DNA of 64,000 bases from Methanobrevibacter ruminantium M1 (lineage in GTDB: Archaea; Methanobacteriota; Methanobacteria; Methanobacteriales; Methanobacteriaceae). The position numbers were made by a program, and so were the translations under genes. The notes beneath the pieces are model-generated. The model was not told the DNA's origin and did no database searches. It saw only the letters and a program-made list of their open reading frames with translations. Within the stretch, counting starts at the first letter, position 1. Every line of letters starts with the position of its first letter. Location of the stretch: positions 1,883,501 to 1,947,500 of the forward strand of contig NC_013790.1 in NCBI RefSeq assembly GCF_000024185.1, written 5' to 3'. Below are positions 17,802 to 26,099 of the stretch, in pieces.

Positions 17802-18226
17802 AGTATCACGTGTGTTTGTGTTTAAAAATAGAATACTATAATTTAATAATTTATACTTTAATTTCAAAAAAGAGCAATAAATTACAATTAAATGATTAAT
17901 TAAAATACTTAAAATTTTATTTAAATAAATAATTTAATTAAAAAAACTTTTTTGAATTATTATTTTATATATTCATCATTTTTACCAGTATAATAGTTTA
18001 TTTCTTTTTATTTAAAAAGATTACTATCAATTAAGTGATTTAACTTTTTAAAAAATTATCTTTAAAGATGAAATAAAACTGAAAGCTTAAAAAAAAACTA
18101 TAAAATTAATAGATAAAAAATAACTAAAATATGAAAATAACTAAAATAGATGGAAAAATAAGTAAAATAAAGCAAACAAAACAAAAATAAGAAAAAGATA
18201 AAAAAAAGTAAAATTAATTATTAAAA
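17802..18226. other. AT-rich intergenic region without visible gene
   Basis: The promoter of the DUF356 gene is presumably in its lower part. Nothing else is supported; the upper A-rich stretch near 18160-18240 contains the T-tracts of the terminator on the minus strand. Confidence 0.4.
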
Positions 18227-18265
18227 AAATAAAAAAATAACATAAATGCTTTGAAAGCATTTATG
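18227..18265 (-). terminator. terminator overlapping the stop codon of the zinc-ribbon ectodomain gene
   Basis: Arms CATAAATGCTTT and AAAGCATTTATG (18241-18265) form a 12-bp stem that includes the stop codon at 18261-18263. On the minus strand it is followed by T-rich sequence (two runs of seven T). Confidence 0.75.
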
Positions 18266-19535
18266 AAACACGATCTTTAAAGGATTTTAACAGCCGTGTC
18301 CTAAAGATTACCAACATAATCAGAACAAAACCAATAGCCGTTTGAATGGTACCTAAAATAGTTAGAACCATTGAATTGATAGGCAAGTTCCAAGCAGGTG
18401 AACTTCTGCCATTAGGCAATGGATTATAATAAACACCTACAGCACGAACATCCGGCTTAACGTTTAAGTCGCTTGGCTCTACATAGTCAACACCAACGAT
18501 TAAACCATTGTTAATACCTTTGTTAAGTGAACCTGCAATGGTTGAAGCATTATAACCATATTTCTTAACTGACGCCTTGACGACCTCTCTTGTAATGTCT
18601 GAGAGTCCTAATCTATCACTTCCATAAACGGAAACAGAAACAGAATCTTTAGAAACTGTGATTGAGTCAATTAGAACATCTGTAGCAGAGTTCACTGTCA
18701 GTTCACTGCCACAGTATGGGCAAACGTTATATCGCTCAGCATCTGGAAAACCTGTAGCCCATCCACATTTTTCACAGGATTTGGAATAGTTCTCATCCAT
18801 CGGATAACCGGTGGTGTTTACCTGATCCGGCACAAACATGTCTCCCGTACTGATACTGGAAACAAGGTTTACTGCACCCCCACCGTATTTTTCACCTGAA
18901 TCCTCGGCAACCTCTTTCATGGCCTTACCGACAATATAAGTGGCAGGATAACCATCCCTAATCATTTTTCCTATATTAACTGCAGTCTCTCTTCGGACTC
19001 TTTCTGCAGTACCATACATAGGGTTACCTGCACTGTTTCTCAAGTGAATGATAGCTCCTTTGGAACCTTGAGGCAATTGAACAACTCCTCCTGTGTGGTG
19101 GGTGACCTTAATGGTTCCGGCATCGTCGACAACAACAAGATAAGCGTTATAGTCTCCACCGATAGCTGCACCCATTGAAGGGCCTCCAATAACAAGACGG
19201 ATACCCTTAAATCCACTTGCCAAAGCGGCAGCAGATGCTGGAGTGGCTCCATGCTGCATAGCTGCAAGCGCTGCAATAATCGCATAGTTCCTTTCTGTAC
19301 CATTACCTTCACCCCCTGAAAGCATGGCGTATCCATCATCTTTAGACATGATGAATGAAGACTGGAACATGTTATTTGCAAAGGACATACTTCCTGCTGC
19401 AGCACCGTTAGGATCTTCTCCACTAGGATCAGTAATAACGATTACGTTACAAGTAGCAGATACAGTAGCAATTACTGAAAAGAGCATTAAAACCAAAAAT
19501 ATTAAACCAATTATCTTATTAAATTTAATCTTCAA
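18261..19535 (-). CDS. secreted, C-terminally anchored protein with extracellular zinc ribbon
   Basis: I do not recognise a named family. A signal peptide (residues ~8-28, IIGLIFLVLMLFSVIATVSA) is followed by a Gly/Ala-rich domain (ATPASAAALASGFKG, IGGPSMGAAIGG). A zinc ribbon of the form CEKCGW...CPYCGS sits at about 247-270, then an alpha/beta region, and a C-terminal transmembrane helix (~390-412) with a basic tail. The ribbon would thus lie outside the cell, which is unusual. The start is TTG, set by AGGAGG eight bases upstream. It is 12 bases downstream of the next gene, so the two form an operon. Confidence 0.72.
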   Translation of the reverse strand: MKIKFNKIIGLIFLVLMLFSVIATVSATCNVIVITDPSGEDPNGAAAGSMSFANNMFQSSFIMSKDDGYAMLSGGEGNGTERNYAIIAALAAMQHGATPASAAALASGFKGIRLVIGGPSMGAAIGGDYNAYLVVVDDAGTIKVTHHTGGVVQLPQGSKGAIIHLRNSAGNPMYGTAERVRRETAVNIGKMIRDGYPATYIVGKAMKEVAEDSGEKYGGGAVNLVSSISTGDMFVPDQVNTTGYPMDENYSKSCEKCGWATGFPDAERYNVCPYCGSELTVNSATDVLIDSITVSKDSVSVSVYGSDRLGLSDITREVVKASVKKYGYNASTIAGSLNKGINNGLIVGVDYVEPSDLNVKPDVRAVGVYYNPLPNGRSSPAWNLPINSMVLTILGTIQTAIGFVLIMLVIFRTRLLKSFKDRVS

Positions 19536-19547
19536 AATTCTAACCTC

Positions 19548-20045
19548 CTAACCTGCTAAGCTATAATTATAAACACTTTTTGATGGTTCGTTTTCTGTGA
19601 AATCAGTAGATGTGGTACTGTTTCCTGTAATATTAATAGTTGAGAAATCTTCAATAACAGTAACGGTTACGATACCAGTTTGCTTGTTTACATTAACGTC
19701 AGCTCCTGCAATTGGAGCGATAGTGGTACCTGGAATTGTTGACCTTTTTACAAACTTCTCTGCATTTGCCTCGGCTTCAGTCACAGGCAGCTCCCGTATA
19801 GAGGTCTTAAGGATGTCTCCATCAATATAACTGCCTTCTCTTAAACCTGAATTTTCAACATTATATCTTATATTGTCAATAGGAACTATGTCGTTTCCCT
19901 TAACGATAATACCTGCAATAGGTACGCCTTCTTCGACTTGAGCAGAGGATGCATAAGCTACATAGATAATTAATCTACCGCATAGAATTAAAATAAAAGC
20001 CAATAATAATATTATTAAAGTGTCTCTTCTAATTTTAATAAACAT
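19548..20045 (-). CDS. membrane-anchored protein with POTRA-like ectodomain
   Basis: The N-terminal helix (residues ~8-32) would anchor the protein, leaving about 130 residues outside. The ectodomain pattern IVKGNDIVPIDNIRYNVEN, then GLREGSYIDGDILKTSI and later VNKQTGIVTVTVIEDF resembles a POTRA fold (strand-GN-helix-helix-strand-strand ending in V.V.E). POTRA domains are known from BamA/FtsQ-type proteins. ATG at 20045 is chosen because GAGG lies just before it; a TTG at 20057 would bury that site. It is first gene of the operon with the zinc-ribbon protein. The function is unknown; the POTRA call is an inference from pattern only. Confidence 0.6.
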   Translation of the reverse strand: MFIKIRRDTLIILLLAFILILCGRLIIYVAYASSAQVEEGVPIAGIIVKGNDIVPIDNIRYNVENSGLREGSYIDGDILKTSIRELPVTEAEANAEKFVKRSTIPGTTIAPIAGADVNVNKQTGIVTVTVIEDFSTINITGNSTTSTDFTENEPSKSVYNYSLAG

Positions 20046-20280
20046 AACATTCCTCAAATAACTAATTAAATAAATTGCATAATAAGTTTTTAAATTAATT
20101 TAAATTAAGAATTGAATTTAAATTAAAGTTTATTAAATATTTCAATAAATTATTATAAATATAAATTTAATTGACATATTATTAATAGTTAACTATTAAA
20201 TAAGAAAACAGATTTTGAAAATGATAAAAAGAGATAAAAAAATTAATAAAATAAAATAGCTTAAAAATAAAATAAATAAA

Positions 20281-20515
20281 TTAAATTAACTCAAAATAAT
20301 AGAAATAAATAAAAATTAGTTAAAAAATAAAAAAAAATAACTTAAATAACTCAATAAATAAAAATAAATAAAAATTAGTTAAAAAATAAAAAAAAAATAA
20401 CTTAAATAACTCAATAAATAAAAATAAATAAAAATTAGTTAAAAAATAAAAAAAAAATAACTTAAATAACTCAATAAATAAAAATAAATAAAAATTAGTT
20501 TATAAAAATAAAATA
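20281..20515. repeat. tandem repeat, 60 bp, about 4 copies
   Basis: Units beginning with CTTAAATAACTCAATAAAT start at 20341, 20401 and 20461, with a slightly diverged copy at 20281. It lies within the 498-base gap 20046-20543, downstream of the radical SAM gene. The remaining sequence of the gap (20046-20280) is AT-rich and shows no gene. Confidence 0.85.
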
Positions 20516-20543
20516 AAGAATAAAGTCTTTTAAATGAATCCAA

Positions 20544-21683
20544 TTACATTTTAGTCATCAAATCCATTATTGAAAAAGGATCTCCTTCTTTTCTAACCCT
20601 TGGGGCACCACCAAATGCCGCCATTGCATTTTTCTTAAAGTCTTCATTTGCTCTTCTTGAGACTTCACCAAAGATCATCTTATAAGCTTCACATTGAGGG
20701 TCCACCGCCCTTGGAGATTGTGTAGCCACTATTCCATTATACGGACATCCTCCTCTGCAGAATTTAATGAATTTACAGTCTGCACAGTCCTCATCTACGA
20801 AATTCTTAAATTCCATAAGCTTTTCCCAAGCTTCAGATTGCTCTAAAGTCTCCATAGATGGCTTGTCATAAACATTGCCCATTATATACTCATCCATTCC
20901 GACAAAACGATAGCAAGGATAGATTGAACCATCATGGCCAACAGCCAATGTAGTTCCCATGCAATCATTAAATGTACATAGGGTTCCAACCCTTCTTAAG
21001 CTGCTTTTAGCGATATGGTCCAAATCCATAATTACAAACTTATCCAAGTCATAGAGATATTTATCCAGCCAATCAATAAGCAATTTTCCATGCTCATCCT
21101 GAGGAAGAGCCCATGGATCTGCATTATTTCCACGAAGGGATGGAAGTGCAGCATGGATTTTTAAATTCAATCCATTTGCCTTAAAGAAATCATATATCTC
21201 ATCTGAAAAATCTTTAGAGTAGGATGTGAAGGTACATACAAAATTAATTTGAATGTTATGGTCTGTAGCTAACTTAACTGATTTCATTGTCTTGTCATAG
21301 TAGCCTTCGCCCCTTTGATAGTCATTGATCTCCTTAGGGCCGTCAATGCTTGTGCTTATTGCTATATTATATTTAGAGAATAATTCAACCATTTCCTCAT
21401 CTAAAAGCCATAAATTACTTTGCAATGAAAAACCTTCAGTTTCATGGGTCTCTGCATCATTTAAAAGAGGAAGAGCTTCCTTATAAAAATCATAGCCTGC
21501 AAGTAAAGGTTCTCCTCCATGGAAGGTGAAGTGAACCGGCTCATCCCTAAAATCAGCTAGCCATTCAACAATTTGCTTAATTACATCGATATCCATTAAT
21601 TCTGCATTGTCCTCAGAGCCCCAACAATATGAACAGTTGGAAGGGCAACCTAAAGTAGGTATAATCATTACATGAAAAGTCAT
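20544..21683 (-). CDS. radical SAM/SPASM peptide-modifying enzyme
   Basis: The radical SAM cluster motif C13-x3-C17-x2-C20 is in TLGCPSNCSYCWG. The glycine-rich and FHGGEPLLAG motifs follow, and the C-terminal SPASM region carries CTFNDC, YPCYRF and CADCKFIKFCRGGCPY for two auxiliary Fe-S clusters. This architecture is that of anaerobic sulfatase-maturating and RiPP-modifying enzymes. I recall a methanogen subfamily described as putatively peptide-modifying. The start at 21683 is set by GGTG. The four-cysteine 72-residue protein encoded 223 bases upstream on the same strand is a candidate partner. Confidence 0.88.
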   Translation of the reverse strand: MTFHVMIIPTLGCPSNCSYCWGSEDNAELMDIDVIKQIVEWLADFRDEPVHFTFHGGEPLLAGYDFYKEALPLLNDAETHETEGFSLQSNLWLLDEEMVELFSKYNIAISTSIDGPKEINDYQRGEGYYDKTMKSVKLATDHNIQINFVCTFTSYSKDFSDEIYDFFKANGLNLKIHAALPSLRGNNADPWALPQDEHGKLLIDWLDKYLYDLDKFVIMDLDHIAKSSLRRVGTLCTFNDCMGTTLAVGHDGSIYPCYRFVGMDEYIMGNVYDKPSMETLEQSEAWEKLMEFKNFVDEDCADCKFIKFCRGGCPYNGIVATQSPRAVDPQCEAYKMIFGEVSRRANEDFKKNAMAAFGGAPRVRKEGDPFSIMDLMTKM

Positions 21684-21779
21684 TTTAAACACCAATTTGC
21701 TTTTTAGATGATAATTTTAATTTGATTTAATAATAAAAACTTCTAAAACAATTAAAACTCTATTTAAGTAATTTTAATA

Positions 21780-21905
21780 AATTTAAATTCAAATAAACTA
21801 AAAATTCAAAAAAACTAAAAACTCAAAGAAACTAAAAATTTAAATAATTTTAAAATTCAAATAAACTAAAAACTCAAAGAAACTAAAAATTTAAATAAAC
21901 TTTAA
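21780..21905. repeat. imperfect tandem repeats between peptide gene and radical SAM gene
   Basis: Blocks of AAACTAAAAA(T/C)TCAAA recur with a longer direct repeat (ATTCAAATAAACTAAAAA) at about 21788 and 21856. No terminator hairpin is obvious between the two genes. Confidence 0.55.
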
Positions 21906-21906
21906 A

Positions 21907-22125
21907 TTACATTGTTTTATTTAATTCTTTGATTAAGCCTTTTTTAATTGTTTCGTCTTCATTATCCTCATAATCTTTTCCAGTTTCATAAACAAAACCG
22001 CAGTTATCACATTTAAACTCTTTTAATTCAGCATGAGCATGATGATTGTCAATAAATCTTCTAACAGCAGTTTTATCTTGAGAACCGCATTTTGGACATT
22101 TTGCCATTAAATCTTCAAATTTCAT
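21907..22125 (-). CDS. small zinc-ribbon-like four-cysteine protein
   Basis: This 72-residue protein has CPKCGSQDKTAVRRF near residues 10-24 and FKCDNCGFVYETGKDY near 38-53. The two CxxC knuckles would bind one zinc in a rubredoxin-like ribbon. The C-terminal tail is charged. The start is set by GGTGA. It lies upstream of, and in line with, the radical SAM/SPASM gene, so it could be that enzyme's substrate or only a neighbour. The classical zinc-ribbon spacing argues for a housekeeping zinc protein; the position argues for a modified peptide. Confidence 0.72.
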   Translation of the reverse strand: MKFEDLMAKCPKCGSQDKTAVRRFIDNHHAHAELKEFKCDNCGFVYETGKDYEDNEDETIKKGLIKELNKTM

Positions 22126-22319
22126 TGTGTCACCTATTAAAAATTTTTGAAAAATTTTTGAATCAATTATTATTTATAATAATATTGTTTGTTATTATTA
22201 ATATAATTTGATTTTTTAGATGAAAATTGATATTAAAATTATTTCTATAAACATGAGAAAAATTAAAAAAAAGATAAGAAAAAGATAAGAAAAAGATAAT
22301 AAAAAGATTTAGAGGAAAA

Positions 22320-23387
22320 TTAATCCTCCAAAATCTCAAAAAGATAATCAGAAAGATTATTGCACAATTCTCCAATATAATCAGATTTTGCTATCTTATC
22401 TAACCAATTAGATGGGATATTGTCATATCCATAATAAATTCCAGCCAATCCACCAGCAATAGCTGCAGTTGTATCAGTATCATGACCTAAATTAACAGCT
22501 GCCAAAGCTGTGTCCTTATAATCATCATTATTTAAAAGACACCATAATGCTGCCTTAAGAGCTTCTACAACATATCCGGAACCTTTTATATCATCCCTAT
22601 CAAAATCTTGAATCTCAAGGGAGAATACGTCCTCATAAATACTTAATTCATGAGCAAACTCCTCTTTAGTTTCATAATATTCTTTTGCTGAATTTATACC
22701 ATTATTAACTAATTCCAACAAGTTTGAATCATCTTCAGAGTCAAAATAATTCTTTAAGAGTTCAATAGCGATTTTTATATAGATTCCACAAGCCATCTGA
22801 CATCTTAAAGTCCTATGAGTAATTGAAGACAGATTATGGATTGCTTCCATTTCACCTTCCTCATCAAAGTCATATTTCAATGATAAGAAGTAAATAAGGA
22901 ATGAGACAGGCAATATTCTCATTAAAGATCCGTTTCCAGCATCCTTTTTACCTGCGCCACTTGCATGCAATGCATCGACCTTACCTGCATAAAAGGAATA
23001 GATTGCATGGCTTGTTGTGTTTCCAACATCAAATACATCTCCATGAGGAGTGTATTTCTTATTAATTAGCCAATCTGCGAATTTATGGGCAATTGAATCA
23101 TAATCAATGATTTCGGCAAAATTCTTAATCCTCATGCCTTCAACATCATCTTCGCCAAATTCATAGTCAGTTAATCCATCTAATGTAGCTAAAGCGATAG
23201 AGCTGTCATCAGACCATGTTCCAGCTTCCTGATTATAGGTTCCATGACCAATCATATCAGTCATAGGATTCATATCACAGTAATGCTTGTCTTTAAATTC
23301 ATAAGGAACTCCTAATGCATCTGCTACAACAAGGCCAAATATGCCACTTTTAATGGAATAATCCATTTTTTCTTTATTTATACTCAA
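22320..23387 (-). CDS. ADP-ribosylglycohydrolase (DraG) family protein
   Basis: The enzyme removes ADP-ribose from proteins or other acceptors using two Mg ions. Family motifs are GLVVADALGVPYEF near the N terminus, the metal motif WSDDSSIALA, and the C-terminal GHDTDTTAAIAGGLAGIYYG with the DTDxT metal ligands. The length of 355 residues is normal. TTG at 23387 is preceded by GGGGG at seven bases, the same arrangement as the ATPase at 1628; an ATG at 23366 is the alternative. A weak hairpin (GAGGA/TCCTC) overlaps the stop. No ADP-ribosyltransferase partner is nearby. Confidence 0.9.
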   Translation of the reverse strand: MSINKEKMDYSIKSGIFGLVVADALGVPYEFKDKHYCDMNPMTDMIGHGTYNQEAGTWSDDSSIALATLDGLTDYEFGEDDVEGMRIKNFAEIIDYDSIAHKFADWLINKKYTPHGDVFDVGNTTSHAIYSFYAGKVDALHASGAGKKDAGNGSLMRILPVSFLIYFLSLKYDFDEEGEMEAIHNLSSITHRTLRCQMACGIYIKIAIELLKNYFDSEDDSNLLELVNNGINSAKEYYETKEEFAHELSIYEDVFSLEIQDFDRDDIKGSGYVVEALKAALWCLLNNDDYKDTALAAVNLGHDTDTTAAIAGGLAGIYYGYDNIPSNWLDKIAKSDYIGELCNNLSDYLFEILED

Positions 23388-23587
23388 TTAAAAACCCCCA
23401 AATAGTAAATATTTAAGTAAAATTGTTCAATAGTTTAATTTAATTAATTTAAAGAAATTTAAAGAAATTAAAATCAAACTAATATTTTTAATAAACTTAC
23501 TACAATAAGCACTTCGTCATATATAAAACTTATCAAAATATTTATCAATTTAAAACAAGATAAATTAAGATTTAAAAAAACTTATCA

Positions 23588-23622
23588 AAATTGTTGTCAA
23601 TCATGATAACAATTTATATATA
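23588..23622 (+). promoter_or_regulatory. inverted repeat overlapping the TATA box of the glycan exporter
   Basis: Arms AAATTGTTGTCA (23588-23599) and TGATAACAATTT (23604-23615) match at 11 of 12 positions. The second arm runs into TTTATATATA (23613-23622), the best TATA box of the permease gene 84 bases further on. A repressor bound here would block TBP. ACTTATCAAAAT occurs just before it and again at about 23525. The gap 23388-23705 holds nothing else that I can support. Confidence 0.5.
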
Positions 23623-23705
23623 ATTATCAACTTAATATAGTATATTATATCTACAAATTAGTTTATTTTACTTAAATTTTATAATACTTTTTATTAGGTA
23701 AGAAC

Positions 23706-24485
23706 ATGTCGTTAGAAATTCTAAAAAAAGGCACAAGTGAAAACTTTTTGCTAAAGCAGATCATTAGGAAAAATTTTACAAGCAAATATAAGGATTCTGT
23801 TTTAGGCATACTTTGGAGTTTTTTCAATCCTTTAATCACAATGGCCCTATTGACAGCGATTTTTTCATCAGTCTTTGCAAGAAACATTGAAAATTTCCCT
23901 GTTTACTTCTTAACAGGCCGTTGCGTTATTGATTTTTTCAATAGCGGAACTAAAATAGCTATGACCTCACTTAAAAAGAACAGCGGTATTTTAAATAAGA
24001 TATTTGTTCCAAGATATGTATTTGCATTGGGAGGAATCTTTTCTGAATTCATTAACTTTTTAATGAGTATGATAGTGCTTATTGTGATTATGATTGTAAC
24101 TAGGGCGCCTTTCCATTTATATGCTATTTTTTCAGTCATTCCAATAGCCATCCTATTCATACTGATTTTAGGAGTTGGACTGACACTTTCCATACTCTGT
24201 ACCAAATTTACAGACATTGAATATTTATATAAGATATTTACCAGCTTATTAGTATATGCTTGTGCGATATTTTATCCAATAGACATTGTTCCACAACCTA
24301 TCAGACAGTATATGGAATTAAATCCGATTTATGGTATTATAGCTCAATTCAGAGAGTTTGTCATGTATGGAAGATTCCCATCAACAAAGTTGATGCTGAT
24401 AACCTTTTTAACTTCAATAGTAATCTTTATAATTGGAGTAATCATATTTAAGAAATACCAAAACAGAATTACATTAGAGTTATAA
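23706..24485 (+). CDS. ABC-2 polysaccharide/teichoic-acid type export permease (Wzm/TagG)
   Basis: This 259-residue protein has six hydrophobic helices. The N-terminal amphipathic segment KDSVLGILWSFFNPLITM and the C-terminal LNPIYGIIAQFRE are typical of the permeases that export lipid-linked polysaccharides. It would carry a glycan or glycolipid precursor across the membrane with the ATPase encoded 181 bases downstream. AGGT lies six bases before the ATG. Both genes are plus-strand islands beside minus-strand sugar genes. Confidence 0.9.
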   Translation: MSLEILKKGTSENFLLKQIIRKNFTSKYKDSVLGILWSFFNPLITMALLTAIFSSVFARNIENFPVYFLTGRCVIDFFNSGTKIAMTSLKKNSGILNKIFVPRYVFALGGIFSEFINFLMSMIVLIVIMIVTRAPFHLYAIFSVIPIAILFILILGVGLTLSILCTKFTDIEYLYKIFTSLLVYACAIFYPIDIVPQPIRQYMELNPIYGIIAQFREFVMYGRFPSTKLMLITFLTSIVIFIIGVIIFKKYQNRITLEL

Positions 24486-24525
24486 ATTAAAAATAAAGAA
24501 TTTTTAATATTTAGTTAAAGAAAAG

Positions 24526-24625
24526 AATCATAATTACTTAATTAGAAGAAAAATAATTATTAATACTTGATTAAAAAAAATCATAATTACTTAATTAGAA
24601 GAAAAATAATTATCATTAAACCAAA
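24526..24625. repeat. direct repeat, 53-bp period, two copies
   Basis: The block TCATAATTACTTAATTAGAA with its continuation occurs at 24528 and 24581, between the exporter permease and ATPase genes. Confidence 0.75.
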
Positions 24626-24666
24626 AAAGAAATAAAATTTATCAATAATAAAAAAGGAGGGATAAT

Positions 24667-25896
24667 ATGGATAATAAGAATGAAAATAGCAATAAGATCA
24701 AAACCCAATTAATACCATCTATTCATAATACTGTATCTCTCCAAGCACACCTCACTACAAAAGATGGAGAGCCTATTGTAGGAGAGGAAGTCGTATACAA
24801 ATTATATTCCATAGACAAAAGTTTTCTTACCCAATATTCTCGTATAACAAATGAAGAAGGCTTAGTTCACCTTACATTAAACATAAAGCATAAGGTCTAT
24901 ATTGAAATCTGCTATGAGGGCAGTGAAAAATACGAATCAAACAATGTAATGACCTTTAGGACAAAGCCTTCAGATGATGAGAAAAACGTTAAAACAAAAC
25001 ATCCCCTTCAAGTTCAAAGAGAAGAAAAGTTGGAACAAAAGAAAATTGAAGAGAAAAAGAAAAATCTATTGGATTTCCAACAAAAACAAAAAGATTTGGA
25101 AAGTGTGGATGAGGACAACATAGCCATAGAGCTAAAGAATGTCAATTTAAGTTTTACAATCGGATCCGATAAGATAGACAACTTAAAGGAATATGTAATC
25201 CGTACCATCAAAAGAACAAAAGAAAAGAAAACAATATTCAAGGCTACAGATGATGTGTCCTTTAAGATATATAAAGGGGAAAAGGTCGGCTTAATCGGCT
25301 TTAATGGAGCTGGAAAAAGCACATTGCTTAAGATCATATCAGGTGTCTACACTCCAGATGACGGAGAGGTTATAGTCAATGGAAAAATAGCGCCTTTATT
25401 ATCCTTAGGGGCAGGATTTGATAAGAATTATACAGGAAGAGAAAACATTTTCCTGAATGGAGCGATTTTAGGATACAATGAAGAGTTCTTAAACTCAAAA
25501 TACGATGAAATCCTTGAATTTTCAGAGCTTGGACAATTCATCAACCTTCCAGTTAAAAACTACTCCTCTGGAATGCTTTCAAAATTAGGATTTTCAATAG
25601 CCACCATAGTGGAACCGGACATTCTAATTCTTGATGAGGTATTGGGAGTGGGAGACGTTAATTTCAAACGAAAAAGTAGAGAAAAACTTAATTCATTGAT
25701 TGAATCCAATATTACCGTTTTGCTTGTTTCACATACAATCAGTGAGATAAGAAATATCTGTGAAAAGGCCATCTGGCTTGAAAACGGTAAAATCAGAGAA
25801 ATTGGAGAAGTCAATGACATTTGTGATAAGTATTTGGAAGAAGCTAAAAAGGTAAGCGATGATAAGACTAAAAAATTAAAGCCTAAACGGTTTTAA
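24667..25896 (+). CDS. Wzt/TagH-type ABC ATPase with N-terminal Ig-like domain
   Basis: The ATPase core lies at ~152-395: Walker A GFNGAGKST at 211-219, signature NYSSGMLSKLGFS, Walker B ILILDEV and the Wzt-type loop LGAGFDKNYTGRENIFLNG. It pairs with the upstream permease to export a glycan. Unusually, residues ~20-100 form an Ig-like beta domain (LTTKDGEPIVGEEVVYKLYS, TNEEGLVHLTL, YEGSEKYESNNV) of the type found in surface adhesins. It is joined by a charged Lys/Glu coiled coil (~115-145). Known Wzt proteins carry a glycan-binding domain at the C terminus, which is absent here. AGGAGGG precedes the ATG. Confidence 0.9.
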   Translation: MDNKNENSNKIKTQLIPSIHNTVSLQAHLTTKDGEPIVGEEVVYKLYSIDKSFLTQYSRITNEEGLVHLTLNIKHKVYIEICYEGSEKYESNNVMTFRTKPSDDEKNVKTKHPLQVQREEKLEQKKIEEKKKNLLDFQQKQKDLESVDEDNIAIELKNVNLSFTIGSDKIDNLKEYVIRTIKRTKEKKTIFKATDDVSFKIYKGEKVGLIGFNGAGKSTLLKIISGVYTPDDGEVIVNGKIAPLLSLGAGFDKNYTGRENIFLNGAILGYNEEFLNSKYDEILEFSELGQFINLPVKNYSSGMLSKLGFSIATIVEPDILILDEVLGVGDVNFKRKSREKLNSLIESNITVLLVSHTISEIRNICEKAIWLENGKIREIGEVNDICDKYLEEAKKVSDDKTKKLKPKRF

Positions 25897-26074
25897 AAAA
25901 AAAAGACATTGTTTATCTTGAATTGATTAAATAAAAAAGAAATAATGTTCTGAATAAAAAAAAGAAATAATCTTCTGAATAAAAAAAAAAGAAGAATTTA
26001 TAAGATAAATAATTTTTAAAATTATTTATTAACTATTTTTTAAAATAAGAAATTAAGGAAGAATAAAAACTCCC

Positions 26075-26094
26075 TAAAAAACTCCTTTAAGGAG
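26075..26094 (-). terminator. terminator of the GT2 glycosyltransferase gene
   Basis: The hairpin CTCCTT/AAGGAG (26082-26094) lies six bases beyond the stop codon and is followed on the minus strand by a T-run. Confidence 0.65.
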
Positions 26095-26099
26095 AATAA

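Noticed and set aside
22163-22375. 70-residue hydrophobic minus-strand open frame
   Set aside because: It overlaps the end of the ADP-ribosylglycohydrolase gene out of frame and has AT-driven composition.
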